Origin: Mesorhizobium wenxiniae
Lineage (GTDB): Bacteria > Pseudomonadota > Alphaproteobacteria > Rhizobiales > Rhizobiaceae
Assembly (NCBI RefSeq): GCF_002284535.1
Contig: NZ_NPKH01000020.1
Coordinates: 558,001-622,000, forward strand
Reading direction: 5' to 3'
DNA length: 64,000 nt
Position numbers and translations under genes: made by a program
Notes under the pieces: model-generated
Database searches by the model: none
Told to the model about the DNA's origin: nothing
Seen by the model: the letters and a program-made list of their open reading frames with translations, nothing else
In this document: positions 20,349-28,919 of the stretch, one piece after another
Numbering within the stretch: position 1 is the first letter of the stretch
How the letters are laid out: every line of letters begins with the position of its first letter

Positions 20349-21209
20349 ATGAGTTGGTACCGCGATAGACTGCGCCTCTTCCTGTTCGCTGCCACGGCTG
20401 CCGCGTTCGTCCCCGCCCATGCGCTGGCGCAAGATGCGGGACTCGGCGCCGCCGGAGAACTGGTCGACCCGGAAGTGCTGCGCGTCTGCGCCGATCCCTC
20501 GAACATGCCGTTCACCGACCAAAGTGGCGAAGGTTTTGAAAACAGGCTGGCCGAACTGGTTGCCGAAAAGACCGGCCGGAAATCAGTCGCCTATACCTGG
20601 TTTCCCATGATCACCGGTTTCGTGCGCAACACGCTGACAGCCAACCGCTGCGACGTCATCATGGGATACGCGCAGGGCGACGAACTGGTCCAGAATACCA
20701 ACGCCTATTACCGGTCGGCTTATGTGCTGGTTTACAGGGAGGGCGGCGGTCTCGGCGGCGTCGAAACCATAGGGGATCCCAAGCTTGCGGACAAGAAAAT
20801 CGGAATTGTCGGCGGAACGCCGCCGGCTTCCAACATGGCCGCGGCCAAGCTGATGCGAAGCGCCAAGGCCTACCCGTTGATGGTCGACACGCGCATCGCC
20901 CCATCGATGGCCGAAATCATGATCAAGGATCTTTTGGCAGGCACGATCGACGCCGCGATCGTGTGGGGGCCGATGGCGGGCTACTACGCCAAGAAATCGG
21001 GCGCCGATCTCACCGTCGTTCCGCTGGTGAAGGAAAAAACCGGCGTCCGCATGTCCTACCGTATCACCATGGGCGTGCGTCCATCCGACCAGGAATGGAA
21101 GCGGACGCTCAACCGGGTGATCAGGGAAAACCAGGCGGAGATCAACAGGATCCTGCTGGACTACAATGTGCCGCTGATCGACGAACACGATAATCCGATC
21201 ACGCAATGA
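20349..21209 (+). CDS. xoxJ: Periplasmic binding-like accessory protein XoxJ
   Basis: The product is 286 residues with a signal peptide ending near ALAQ (residue 28). It has the family-3 solute-binding fold: VLRVCADPSNMPFTDQSGEGFENRLAELVAEKTGR, then CDVIMGYAQGDE and KKIGIVGGTPPA. XoxJ is thought to help XoxF maturation or activation. The ATG at 20349 starts 1 bp after the xoxG stop and is the best start by signal peptide position. Confidence 0.92.
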   Translation: MSWYRDRLRLFLFAATAAAFVPAHALAQDAGLGAAGELVDPEVLRVCADPSNMPFTDQSGEGFENRLAELVAEKTGRKSVAYTWFPMITGFVRNTLTANRCDVIMGYAQGDELVQNTNAYYRSAYVLVYREGGGLGGVETIGDPKLADKKIGIVGGTPPASNMAAAKLMRSAKAYPLMVDTRIAPSMAEIMIKDLLAGTIDAAIVWGPMAGYYAKKSGADLTVVPLVKEKTGVRMSYRITMGVRPSDQEWKRTLNRVIRENQAEINRILLDYNVPLIDEHDNPITQ

Positions 21210-21219
21210 CGAGAAACGT

Positions 21220-21786
21220 ATGAAGGGTATGAAGGGAAAGGAGACGATTTTGCTGGTCGCCGCGGGCCTTCTGGGTCTAACCGAACCGATGTGGGCTGGA
21301 GATATCGCCGAGCCCGGCGGCTACCGGATGGACGAATATCGGGCGCCGGTGCCACAGACGTTGCAGGGCGCGAAGGTCGTGACGACGGCGGAGGCGGAGG
21401 AGCTGTGGCGGGAGAAGAAGGCCGTCTTCTTCGACGTCATGCCGAACACGCCCAAGCCGGCCAATTTGCCGGCAGGAACGATTTGGAGAGCCACGATCAG
21501 AAAGGACATCCCCGGCAGCACCTGGCTGGCCAATGTCGGTTACGGCGCTCTCTCCGAGGAGACCGCCAACTATTTTCGCCAAGGCCTCGCGGCCGCAGCC
21601 GGTCCCGACAAGTCGCGTGCCATTCTGTTCTATTGCATGACGAATTGCTGGATGTCGTGGAATGCTGCGAAACGGGCCATCGAATGGGGCTACAGTTCGG
21701 TGATCTGGTATCCGCCCGGCGCCGATGGATGGGAACGTGCCAACCTTCCACTGGAGGAAAGGAAGCCTTATGTGATTAGCAATTGA
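21220..21786 (+). CDS. PQQ-dependent catabolism-associated CXXCW-motif protein (rhodanese-like)
   Basis: The product is 188 residues with a signal peptide ending near MWAG. The fold is rhodanese-like, with VTTAEAEELWREKKAVFFDVMP at the start and the family motif region FYCMTNCWMSWNAAKRAIEWGY, which carries the two cysteines and tryptophan that name the family. It is known to accompany quinoprotein alcohol dehydrogenases; a sulfur or thiol role is plausible but unproven. MKGMKGKET offers two Met starts (21220, 21229). It lies between xoxJ and pqqA. Confidence 0.88.
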   Translation: MKGMKGKETILLVAAGLLGLTEPMWAGDIAEPGGYRMDEYRAPVPQTLQGAKVVTTAEAEELWREKKAVFFDVMPNTPKPANLPAGTIWRATIRKDIPGSTWLANVGYGALSEETANYFRQGLAAAAGPDKSRAILFYCMTNCWMSWNAAKRAIEWGYSSVIWYPPGADGWERANLPLEERKPYVISN

Positions 21787-21945
21787 GCATGAGCATTGCT
21801 ATTTTCTTGTTTTTCGACTTTTCAGGACCTGCCGTTTCATTTGTCCATTTTGAGAGCTGATGGACGAGCCATTGCAATGGTGCCCAGCAATGGTTGACTG
21901 AGAAAAGGATCGGCCCCTTCGGGCTGGTAGAAGAGGAGATATGCC

Positions 21946-22041
21946 ATGAAGAAGAGCTGGACAAAACCGACCATGTGCCAGGTTGCTGCGGGCTTCGAGA
22001 TTTCGCGGTATCTGCCTGCTGAAATTACTCCCAAGAAGTAG
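21946..22041 (+). CDS. pqqA: PQQ precursor peptide PqqA
   Basis: The product is 31 residues (MKKSWTKPTMCQVAAGFEIS then RYLPAEITPKK). PQQ is built from the Glu and Tyr in the conserved E-x-x-x-Y unit, here E18 and Y22 in FEISRYLPAE. The start at 21946 has AGAGGAG upstream at 21932-21938. A perfect 12-bp hairpin follows the stop, and pqqB starts 172 bp later. It is too short for routine gene finding but is unmistakable by sequence and place. Confidence 0.97.
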   Translation: MKKSWTKPTMCQVAAGFEISRYLPAEITPKK

Positions 22042-22050
22042 GCCGCAGAG

Positions 22051-22080
22051 GTGCGTGTCCCCGGCAACGGGGACACGCAC
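22051..22080. terminator. Perfect hairpin after pqqA
   Basis: GTGCGTGTCCCC (22051-22062) pairs fully with GGGGACACGCAC (22069-22080) around a GGCAAC loop, 9 bp after the pqqA stop. There is no poly-T tract. In other bacteria pqqA is made in excess over pqqB-E; a hairpin here could protect the pqqA message or attenuate read-through. Confidence 0.75.
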
Positions 22081-22158
22081 TGCCATTTCGCGCGAGCTCT
22101 TGGTGAAAGGCTTTGACGCGTTCAATGCGGGCGCGAAGCCATTCGCGGTCGAAAATTT

Positions 22159-22196
22159 GCTGTTGGTTGAACAGGCCGCTGTTGGTTGAACAAGCC
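22159..22196. repeat. Two 19-bp tandem units before pqqB
   Basis: GCTGTTGGTTGAACAGGCC (22159-22177) is followed directly by a copy with one change (22178-22196), ending 17 bp before the pqqB ATG. It may be neutral slippage or affect pqqB translation. Confidence 0.85.
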
Positions 22197-22213
22197 GTTG
22201 GGCGGGCATTGCA

Positions 22214-23152
22214 ATGCGCTTGAAGATCATCGGCTCGGCGGCAGGCGGCGGCTTTCCGCAGTGGAATTGCAACTATCGCCTAAGCCGCGCGGCTCGCACC
22301 GGGATGGCTGGCGTGCATTCGCGAACCCAATCAAGCATCGCCGCCTCGGTGGATGGGGCCGGCTGGGTTCTCTTCAACGCCTCGCCCGATATCCGCCAGC
22401 AGATTGCGCAAACGCCTGAATTGCAGCCGGCGCAGGATGCGCCGTTGCGTTCGACGCCCATCCGCGCGGTGGTGCTGACCAATGCCGATGTCGATCATGT
22501 CGCCGGCCTGCTCAGCCTGCGTGAGCGGCAGCCCTTCGCCATCTACGCAACGACACAGGTGCTGGCGACGCTGGAGGCGAATTCGATCTTCAATGTCCTC
22601 GATCCGGCGCTCGTGCCGCGACGCATCTTGCCGCCGGCGGAAGAACTGGCGATCTGCGACGCAGACGGCCACGACACCGGCGTGACTGTCGAGAGTTTTC
22701 CCGTGCCCGGCAAGATAGCCCTCTATCTCGAGGAAAGAAGCCGGCCGGAAGCCAAGTTCAGTTCCGACGCCGGCGACACGATCGGCGTCCGTATCACTGG
22801 TGCCGGCAGTCGCGGCTCCGTCTTCTACATCCCGGGCTGCGCGCGCATCGATGCGGCCCTGCGCACGCGTCTGGCCGATGCCGCCTGTCTGCTGTTCGAT
22901 GGCACGGTCTATACGGACGACGAGATGATTGCCGCCGGCGTCGGCCAAAAAACCGGGGCGCGCATGGGGCATCTGGCAATGTCGGAAGACGCGGGTTCGA
23001 TCGCCGGCTTAGCCGATCTAAGGATCGGCCGCCGTGTCTTCGTCCACATCAACAACACCAACCCCGTTCTGGACGAGAATTCCGCCGAACACGCAGCGGT
23101 CGAGGCGGCCGGCTGGGAAGTCGCCGCCGACGGGATGGAGATGGAATTTTGA
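22214..23152 (+). CDS. pqqB: PqqB, metallo-beta-lactamase-fold PQQ biosynthesis protein
   Basis: The product is 312 residues. PqqB acts in a hydroxylation step on the tyrosine of the PQQ precursor. It begins with the family's MRLKIIGSAAGGGFPQWNCN, and its metal-binding region is VLTNADVDHVAGLLSLRE, a variant of the HxHxDH motif. GLRIGRRVFVHINNTNPVL-type sequence near the end is also typical. The stop overlaps the pqqC start by 4 bp. Confidence 0.96.
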   Translation: MRLKIIGSAAGGGFPQWNCNYRLSRAARTGMAGVHSRTQSSIAASVDGAGWVLFNASPDIRQQIAQTPELQPAQDAPLRSTPIRAVVLTNADVDHVAGLLSLRERQPFAIYATTQVLATLEANSIFNVLDPALVPRRILPPAEELAICDADGHDTGVTVESFPVPGKIALYLEERSRPEAKFSSDAGDTIGVRITGAGSRGSVFYIPGCARIDAALRTRLADAACLLFDGTVYTDDEMIAAGVGQKTGARMGHLAMSEDAGSIAGLADLRIGRRVFVHINNTNPVLDENSAEHAAVEAAGWEVAADGMEMEF

Positions 23153-23907
23153 GTGATTTCCACGACGCGGCCAGGAACGGCCTGTCCTTCAGCGAGCTCG
23201 AAGCCGTGCTGCGTCAGGTCGGTGCCGAGCGCTATCACAACCGCCATCCTTTCCATCACAGGATGACCAGTGGTGCGCTGTCGAGGACCGAGATGCAGGC
23301 CTGGGCGCTGAACCGCTACTGCTACCAGGCTGTCATCCCGCGCAAGGATGCCATGATTCTCGCAAATGCCGAGGACCCGGCGTTTCGCGCCGCCTGGCGC
23401 AAACGCATCGAGGACCATGATGGCGAGGACGGCTGGAGCGGCGGTATCGCGCGCTGGCTGCATCTGGCGACCTCGCTCGGCCTCGACGCCGATGCGGTGA
23501 AGAGCGAAAGGCTGGCGCTGCCGGCGACACGTTTCGCGGTCGGCGCTTACCTCTCCTTTTGCACGAACCGGACGCTGTTCGAGGCGGTCGCGTCGTCGCT
23601 GACCGAGATGTTTTCGCCGCTCATCATCGGCGAGCGGGTGCCGGCGATGCTGGCCAAATACGATTACATCACCGAGGATACGCTGGCCTACTTCACCCGA
23701 CGGCCCGAACAGGCCTCGCGCGACGCCGACTTTGCCCTCGCCTACGTGCTCAGCCATGCCGACACGGCGGAGCGCCAGCAGCAGGCGATCGATGCGCTGG
23801 TGTTCAAATGCGATATACTCTGGGCCATGCTCGACGCGCTTCAACACGCTTATGCCGAGCCGGGAAACATCCCGCCCGGCGCCTTCCGTCCAGAGACAGC
23901 CCGATGA
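23149..23907 (+). CDS. pqqC: PqqC, pyrroloquinoline-quinone synthase
   Basis: The product is 252 residues and catalyses the final ring closure and eight-electron oxidation of the precursor AHQQ to PQQ. The all-helical fold is evident from YHNRHPFHHRMTSGALSRTE, WALNRYCYQAVIPRKDA and RIEDHDGEDGWSGGI. The TTG at 23149 (TTGAGTG..., overlapping the pqqB stop) is the natural start by overlap with pqqB, although non-ATG starts are less certain. Confidence 0.95.
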   Translation: MSDFHDAARNGLSFSELEAVLRQVGAERYHNRHPFHHRMTSGALSRTEMQAWALNRYCYQAVIPRKDAMILANAEDPAFRAAWRKRIEDHDGEDGWSGGIARWLHLATSLGLDADAVKSERLALPATRFAVGAYLSFCTNRTLFEAVASSLTEMFSPLIIGERVPAMLAKYDYITEDTLAYFTRRPEQASRDADFALAYVLSHADTAERQQQAIDALVFKCDILWAMLDALQHAYAEPGNIPPGAFRPETAR

Positions 23908-24200
23908 TGGCGCTGCGCGAAAGAGCTTTGGTGTCGTCACGATCGGTGCCTTCGCTGCCGAAGCACGTGCGCATACGGTACGATCCCGTGCGGCAGGCCT
24001 TCGCCGTGCTTTCGCCGGAAAAAGTATTTTGGCCGAACGACATCAGCCTCGACATATTGCGCCGCTGCGATGGACGGTCCACGGTCGGCCACATCATTGC
24101 CGACCTTGCCGCGGATTATGACGCCGAACAGGAGGCCGTGGCGGCCGACGTCGTCGCCTTCCTGCAGGAATGGTCGGACAAGCTGCTGGTGAAGCTATGA
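23904..24200 (+). CDS. pqqD: PqqD, PqqA-binding chaperone
   Basis: The product is 98 residues. PqqD is a RiPP recognition protein that presents PqqA to PqqE. The pattern PKHVRIRYDPVRQAFAVLSPEKVFWPN and LDILRRCDGRSTVGHIIADLA is typical. ATG at 23904 overlaps the pqqC stop; ATG 23907 is an equally possible start. The stop overlaps the pqqE start. Confidence 0.95.
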   Translation: MMALRERALVSSRSVPSLPKHVRIRYDPVRQAFAVLSPEKVFWPNDISLDILRRCDGRSTVGHIIADLAADYDAEQEAVAADVVAFLQEWSDKLLVKL

Positions 24201-25318
24201 GCGAGCCCCTTCTCCCTCCGATCGGCATGCTTGCGGAACTGACGCATCGCTGCCCGCTGCAATGCCCTTATTGTTCCAATCCGCTCGAATTGCTGAAGGC
24301 CAATCGCGAACTCGATACACAGACCTGGCTCGACCTGTTCTCGCAGGCCGCCGATCTCGGCGTTCTCCAGGTGCATCTGTCGGGCGGCGAACCGACGCTG
24401 CGCCGCGACCTCGAGCAATTGATCGCCGGGCTTTCGGCGCGCGGCGTCTACACCAACCTGATCACCGCCGGCGTCGGCATTGCCGAAGGCCGTATCGAGG
24501 CGTTTGCCGAAGCCGGGCTCGACCATCTGCAGCTGAGCTTCCAAGGCGCACGTCCGTCGACCACCGACCGCATCGGCAACCACAAAGGCGGCCACGAAAA
24601 GAAGCTGGAGACGGCCGGCCGCGCTCGCGCGGCCGGCCTGCCGCTTACCATCAACGCACCGATCCATCGTCACAACATCGAGGAGGTGCCGGAATTCATC
24701 GATCTGGCCCTCTCGCTGGGCGCGGAGCGGCTCGAGATCGCCAACGTGCAGTATGCCGGCTGGGCGCTGACCAATCGCGATCAACTGATGCCAGAGCGTG
24801 CTGCGGTCGACCGTCAGGCGGAGATCGTCGCGGCGGCGCGCGAACGGCTCACCGGCATCATGAACATCGATTTCGTCACGCCGGATTATTTCGCCATCTA
24901 TCCCAAGCCGTGCATGGGCGGCTGGGCGCGCGACGCCTTCATGGTGGCCCCGGACGGCACCGTGCTGCCATGCCATGCCGCACAGACCATCCCGTCGCTC
25001 AGTTTTGAGCGTTTCGGACCGCGCAGCTTGGCCGAGATCTGGACGGATTCGCCGGCATTCAACGCCTTTCGCGGCACCGACTGGATGCAGCAGCCCTGCC
25101 GCAGCTGCGAACGGCGTGAGATCGACTGGGGCGGCTGCCGCTGCCAGGCGATGGCGATCGCCGGCGATGCCGCCGCGACGGACCCGGCTTGCGCGAAATC
25201 GCCGATCCATGCGCGCATGGCAATGCTGATCGACGAAGCCCAGGGTGCTGCGGCGATTCCTTCGAACGACGAACAATTCGTCTACCGGCGGATCGGCGTC
25301 GTGACCGAGCCCGCCTGA
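24197..25318 (+). CDS. pqqE: PqqE, radical SAM enzyme cross-linking PqqA
   Basis: The product is 373 residues and forms the Glu-Tyr carbon-carbon bond in PqqA. The radical SAM motif CxxxCxxC is C19, C23 and C26 in HRCPLQCPYC. A C-terminal SPASM domain provides auxiliary cluster ligands in PKPCMGGW, VLPCHAA, QQPCRSCERRE and GGCRCQ. ATG at 24197 overlaps the pqqD stop. It ends the pqq operon; no pqqF/G protease is nearby. Confidence 0.96.
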   Translation: MSEPLLPPIGMLAELTHRCPLQCPYCSNPLELLKANRELDTQTWLDLFSQAADLGVLQVHLSGGEPTLRRDLEQLIAGLSARGVYTNLITAGVGIAEGRIEAFAEAGLDHLQLSFQGARPSTTDRIGNHKGGHEKKLETAGRARAAGLPLTINAPIHRHNIEEVPEFIDLALSLGAERLEIANVQYAGWALTNRDQLMPERAAVDRQAEIVAAARERLTGIMNIDFVTPDYFAIYPKPCMGGWARDAFMVAPDGTVLPCHAAQTIPSLSFERFGPRSLAEIWTDSPAFNAFRGTDWMQQPCRSCERREIDWGGCRCQAMAIAGDAAATDPACAKSPIHARMAMLIDEAQGAAAIPSNDEQFVYRRIGVVTEPA

Positions 25319-25329
25319 CGCGCGCTCTT

Positions 25330-26163
25330 CTATTCCACCGTCTCGCGCTCGCGCACCGCGTCGGCGAAAGCCAGTGCATCGCGATTGACCGCGACATTGT
25401 GCACGCGGAAGATCGAAGCGCCCTTCAACCGCAGGATGACGCTGGTCGCCGCTGTGCCGACGTCTCGCCCCTCGTCAGTCCCGCCGACCAGGTGACGGGC
25501 AAGACGCTTGCGTGACGTGCCGACCAGCAATGGAAAACCGAGCGCGCGCAATTCACCGAAGCGAGCCATAAGCTCAAGGTTTTCCTCTCCGTCCTTGGCG
25601 AAGGCGAAGCCCGGGTCCAACACGATCCGGTCGTCCGGGATGCCGGCGTCGCGCGCGATCTCCAGCGATCTGTTCAGAAACAGGATCTGGTCGGCGATCA
25701 CATCCGCCAGTTTTTCGCGGCCGCGCCCGGTGTGCATTATGACGAGGCCGGCCCCGGTTTCCGCCGCGACATGCGCGATGTCGGGCTCGCGCTGCAGGCC
25801 ATGCACGTCGTTGACGATATGTGCGCCCGCAGCGACCGCCAGGCGCGCCGTCTCGGCCCGATAGGTGTCGACCGAAACGAGGGTGCCGCCGTCGGACGAC
25901 AGCGCCTCGATGACCGGGAGGATGCGCGATTGTTCCTCGCGCGCCGAAACGGCGCCGGCTCCGGGCCGGGTGGATTCGCCGCCGACATCGATGATCGCCG
26001 CGCCCTCGCCGATCATGCGCCGCGCCTGCTGGAGCGCCGGCTCCGGCCGATCGAATTCCCCCCCGTCGGAAAAACTGTCCGGCGTGACGTTCAAAATCCC
26101 CATCAGCAACGATTTCGCGCCAATGTCGAGATGCCGTCCATGAGCAAGGTGCCAGCGCGTCAT
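25330..26163 (-). CDS. folP: Dihydropteroate synthase-like protein (FolP paralogue)
   Basis: The product is 277 residues. It shows the pterin-binding TIM-barrel motifs MGILNVTPDSFSDGG, IIDVGGESTRPGA, VSVDTYRAETARLA, IVNDVHGLQ and LVGTSRKRLA. Dihydropteroate synthase joins pterin pyrophosphate to p-aminobenzoate in folate synthesis. It converges on pqqE 11 bp away and is not with other folate genes, so it may be a second copy; a role in a C1-carrier pterin pathway is possible. The gene symbol reflects family, not proven primary function. Confidence 0.88.
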   Translation of the reverse strand: MTRWHLAHGRHLDIGAKSLLMGILNVTPDSFSDGGEFDRPEPALQQARRMIGEGAAIIDVGGESTRPGAGAVSAREEQSRILPVIEALSSDGGTLVSVDTYRAETARLAVAAGAHIVNDVHGLQREPDIAHVAAETGAGLVIMHTGRGREKLADVIADQILFLNRSLEIARDAGIPDDRIVLDPGFAFAKDGEENLELMARFGELRALGFPLLVGTSRKRLARHLVGGTDEGRDVGTAATSVILRLKGASIFRVHNVAVNRDALAFADAVRERETVE

Positions 26164-26268
26164 GCATCAACCTTCCGGCATACTAGAAGCCATTCGCGAC
26201 ACGATTGTCACTCACACGAGTCCGGTTTCCCATCTACCTATGCTCGCGAAACTACAAGGAGCGTAGCA

Positions 26269-26739
26269 ATGACCAAGGAAAGCTTTATCTACACGACCTA
26301 TGTTGTCTCGACACCGGGAAAGGTGTTTGAGGCGATAACGAAACCGGACCTCGCACGGCGCTACTGGGGGCACGAGAACGTCTCTGACTGGAAGCCGGGT
26401 TCAAGATGGGAACATATCCGCGCCAATGATGAACGGACCGTCGAACTCGTCGGCAAGGTCGTCGAGGTGTCGCCGCCGACCCGTCTCGTCATCACCTGGG
26501 CAAACGCTTCGCAGGCATCTGATCCGGCGAGCTACAGCCGGGTGACCTTCGAGCTCGAGGAATACGAGGCCATGGTCCGGCTGACCGTCACCCATGACGA
26601 ACTCGAAGCCGGCAGCGGGATGGCGAACGGCATCAAGCGCGGTTGGCCGATCGTCCTCTCCAGCCTGAAATCCTTCCTCGAAACGGGTCAGGCGATCGAT
26701 GTCTTCGCCAGGCCGCGCGCCTCCGAACGAGCGGCCTGA
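26269..26739 (+). CDS. SRPBCC / AHSA1-family protein
   Basis: The product is 156 residues of the START-like AHSA1 family, which bind small hydrophobic ligands. Typical features are YTTYVVSTPGKVFEAITKPDLARRYWG at the start, WKPGSRWEH, and RLTVTHDELEAGSGM with a C-terminal GWPIVLSSLKSFLETG helix. A CAAGGAGCG ribosome site precedes ATG 26269. It is divergent from folP by 105 bp and followed 22 bp later by the GFA gene, probably one operon. Confidence 0.9.
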   Translation: MTKESFIYTTYVVSTPGKVFEAITKPDLARRYWGHENVSDWKPGSRWEHIRANDERTVELVGKVVEVSPPTRLVITWANASQASDPASYSRVTFELEEYEAMVRLTVTHDELEAGSGMANGIKRGWPIVLSSLKSFLETGQAIDVFARPRASERAA

Positions 26740-26761
26740 CCCAGGACAAAGGACCGAGCAG

Positions 26762-27187
26762 ATGAGCACTCTCTACACCGGCGGATGCGCGTGCGGCGCG
26801 GTGCGCTACGAGGCAAAGGCAGCCCCGATCTTCGAAAACCACTGCCAATGCCGCGATTGCCAGAAAAGAAGCGGCACCGGTCATGGATCCTATCTGACGT
26901 TTGCGGCGCGAGCGGACGTGGCCATCACCGGCACGACGACGGACTGGCGTATCGCGGCGGACAACGGAAATGTCAAAATCCATTCCTTCTGCTCGGTCTG
27001 CGGAACCCCGGTTTACTTGACATACACCGCCATGCCGGACCCGATCACGGTCCATGCCGCAAGCCTCGACGATCCGAGCCGGTTCAATCCGACCGTTGTG
27101 ACCTACGGCAGCCGGGCCCTCCCCTGGGACAGGATGGAAACCGGGCTGACGACGTTCGAAAAGATGCCGCCAGGCCCGGCGTCATAG
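26762..27187 (+). CDS. GFA-family (glutathione-dependent formaldehyde-activating-like) protein
   Basis: The product is 141 residues with the zinc-binding cysteines of the GFA/CENP-V fold: GGCACGAVRYEA, HCQCRDCQKRSG and SFCSVCGTPVY. True Gfa condenses glutathione with formaldehyde, but most family members have unknown substrates, so a formaldehyde role here is only suggested by the methanol context. The last 26 codons recur in a broken copy at 29389-29469. Confidence 0.88.
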   Translation: MSTLYTGGCACGAVRYEAKAAPIFENHCQCRDCQKRSGTGHGSYLTFAARADVAITGTTTDWRIAADNGNVKIHSFCSVCGTPVYLTYTAMPDPITVHAASLDDPSRFNPTVVTYGSRALPWDRMETGLTTFEKMPPGPAS

Positions 27188-27402
27188 CGGACGCGCACTA
27201 TCTTCATGAGGCGGATCTGCGCCCACCGCGGGCGCGGATCGAAGGCACGGCAGGCAGAAAGGAAATAGCGCACCTGTCACCGTAATTCGTGGTTGTGCCC
27301 ATCACACTCACCGCTCAGCGATTGCCGTACTCGTCATGGCGGCGCCACCATGCCTGGGGGAACTCGAGCCCGTTCTCGTTCCTTCCCCACGGAGCCAGGT
27401 CG
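27098..27402. repeat. Source copy of a 305-bp duplication
   Basis: This stretch covers the 3' end of the GFA gene, the intergenic region and the 3' end of the DUF899 gene, and matches 29389-29697 at most positions. The intact genes here mark it as the older or functional copy. Confidence 0.9.
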
Positions 27403-28034
27403 AGGAAACGGTAGACCCCCATAAGCGCCTCGGTGCCACGGGCGTAGGTGGAGTAGGTGTGGTAGACGGCACCGTCCTGGAGCGCGAAGACGCTCATTCC
27501 CTCCTTCTGCGGCTCGGCCCTGTCGACATGCTGATAGTTATAGTCGGCGCCGTCTCTCTGCTGCTCTTCGGTGAAGGCGGCGCCGAAGTCGTATTTGAAA
27601 TCGCTCCCGAGCGACGAAACCCACGGAAAGCGCCAGCCCATTTGCTGCTTGTAATCCTGGAGCTTCTGCAACGGGGCGATCGATTCGCAAACGAGGGTAA
27701 TGTCGCGGCCGTTCAAGTGGGGGATGACGCAGTCGAAGTGATCGGCGATCAAGGAGCATCCGGTGCATCCTTGGCGCTCATCGGTGAGCCGGTATCCGTA
27801 GCCGAACATGAAATGATAGACGAAGAGTTGCGAGCGCCCTTGGAAAAGGTCGGCGAGCGAGGCGCTTCCCTCCTCGGTCTCCAATAGATATTCCTTATCG
27901 ATCCGAACCCACGGCAGCTCCTGTCGCTGTCGCGCCAGCTCGTCGCTCTGCCGCATGAGCCGTTTCTCCGCCTCGAGCAGTGCGAGCCGCGCTCCCAGCC
28001 ATTCCTCGCGTGTTCCGGTCTTGTGTTTCGTCAT
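27315..28034 (-). CDS. DUF899-family thioredoxin-like protein
   Basis: The product is 239 residues. DUF899 proteins have a thioredoxin-like fold; here GCTGCSLIADHF carries the CxxC-like pair, with LPWVRIDKEYLLETEEG earlier and FALQDGAVYHTYSTYARGTEALMGVYRFLDLAPWGRNE at the C-terminus. Function is unknown. It converges on the GFA gene across 127 bp; a GGAGGAGACAGGAG site precedes the ATG at 28032-28034. Confidence 0.9.
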   Translation of the reverse strand: MTKHKTGTREEWLGARLALLEAEKRLMRQSDELARQRQELPWVRIDKEYLLETEEGSASLADLFQGRSQLFVYHFMFGYGYRLTDERQGCTGCSLIADHFDCVIPHLNGRDITLVCESIAPLQKLQDYKQQMGWRFPWVSSLGSDFKYDFGAAFTEEQQRDGADYNYQHVDRAEPQKEGMSVFALQDGAVYHTYSTYARGTEALMGVYRFLDLAPWGRNENGLEFPQAWWRRHDEYGNR

Positions 28035-28679
28035 CGCTCCTGTCTCCTCCTCGGTGTTTCCTTTCCGTTCCTCGAAGCAACTTGTTGTGTCAGGAGATAA
28101 ACTTAACGCCGGAGGCGAAACATGGTAGCCAGATGTGGGGCGGGTTTCTGATGGACTCCCTGATCACGGATGCCAATGATGTCACCTTGGCCTTCGAAGA
28201 CTACAAATGGATAGCGCTCCCGCTCGAACACCTCTGCTCGATGCGTTGCGGACCGCAGGCGGAAAAAGAAGGACGGAGTCACAAGGCGAGGTGCTGATGT
28301 TCCCTCGCGGCGGGGCATTTCCTGCTTGAGACGCACGCCGAACCCGGCGCCCTCCCTCTTGATGGAGTTCATCAAGCGAACACAGGGGGAGCGGCGACCG
28401 CACCTACAACGGCCAGCCCATGTCGACCCGAAGATCCTGCAGCCCGCCATGTCCGCTGATAACCGAGCAGCTGTCGACAACAAAACCTCGACTTTCTCAC
28501 GCGCCTGTGGGCCGTGTGGAACCTGCGCCAAACTCGTGAGTTCCAGATAACGCCCAATCCGTCCGGCGCTTTGGCTGATCTTCGACCTCGAGCTCAGCCA
28601 GCCTGGCATGGCATCGCCGCTCTTGCGGGTTGACGCTGGCCATCCAGCGTCCCGAGACGCCGACAATGAAACGCCGAAG
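28035..28679. other. 645-bp stretch with no recognisable gene
   Basis: Short open frames exist on both strands, but none has a familiar sequence, a good ribosome site and sensible codon use together. It contains the promoter side of the DUF899 gene at its left end. It may hold old gene remnants. Confidence 0.5.
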
Positions 28680-28718
28680 ATGAACGAGAAAGAAGCAGCG
28701 GAAATTGAGCGCAACGAG

Positions 28719-28919
28719 ATGTCGCGAACCCTGATTGTCATTGGTTTGATTATAGTCGCCACAGGCCTATTGTGGCCCTGGTTGTCTCGAATCGGTCTGG
28801 GCAGACTGCCTGGCGACATCGTGATCGAACGTGAGAACTTTACGTTTTATGCTCCGATCGGCACCGGAATATTGATCAGCATCGTTCTCTCTTTTGTTCT
28901 GTGGCTACTCAACCGGTAA
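28719..28919 (+). CDS. DUF2905-family small membrane protein
   Basis: The product is 66 residues with two transmembrane segments: RTLIVIGLIIVATGLLWPWL and a second near the C-terminus (PIGTGILISIVLSFVLWLL). Between them lies GLGRLPGDIVIERENFTFY, the hallmark of DUF2905 proteins. An upstream in-frame ATG at 28680 would add 13 charged residues; 28719 is preferred by family length. The function is unknown. Confidence 0.85.
   Translation: MSRTLIVIGLIIVATGLLWPWLSRIGLGRLPGDIVIERENFTFYAPIGTGILISIVLSFVLWLLNR

Noticed and set aside
21869..21880. CCATTGCAATGG palindrome upstream of pqqA
   Set aside because: It is only 12 bp and may be chance; it shares TTGCA with the xoxF palindrome but not enough to call a common operator.
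28151..28297. 48-codon plus-strand frame (MDSLITDANDVTLAF...)
   Set aside because: No recognisable family and no clear ribosome site; it could be random.
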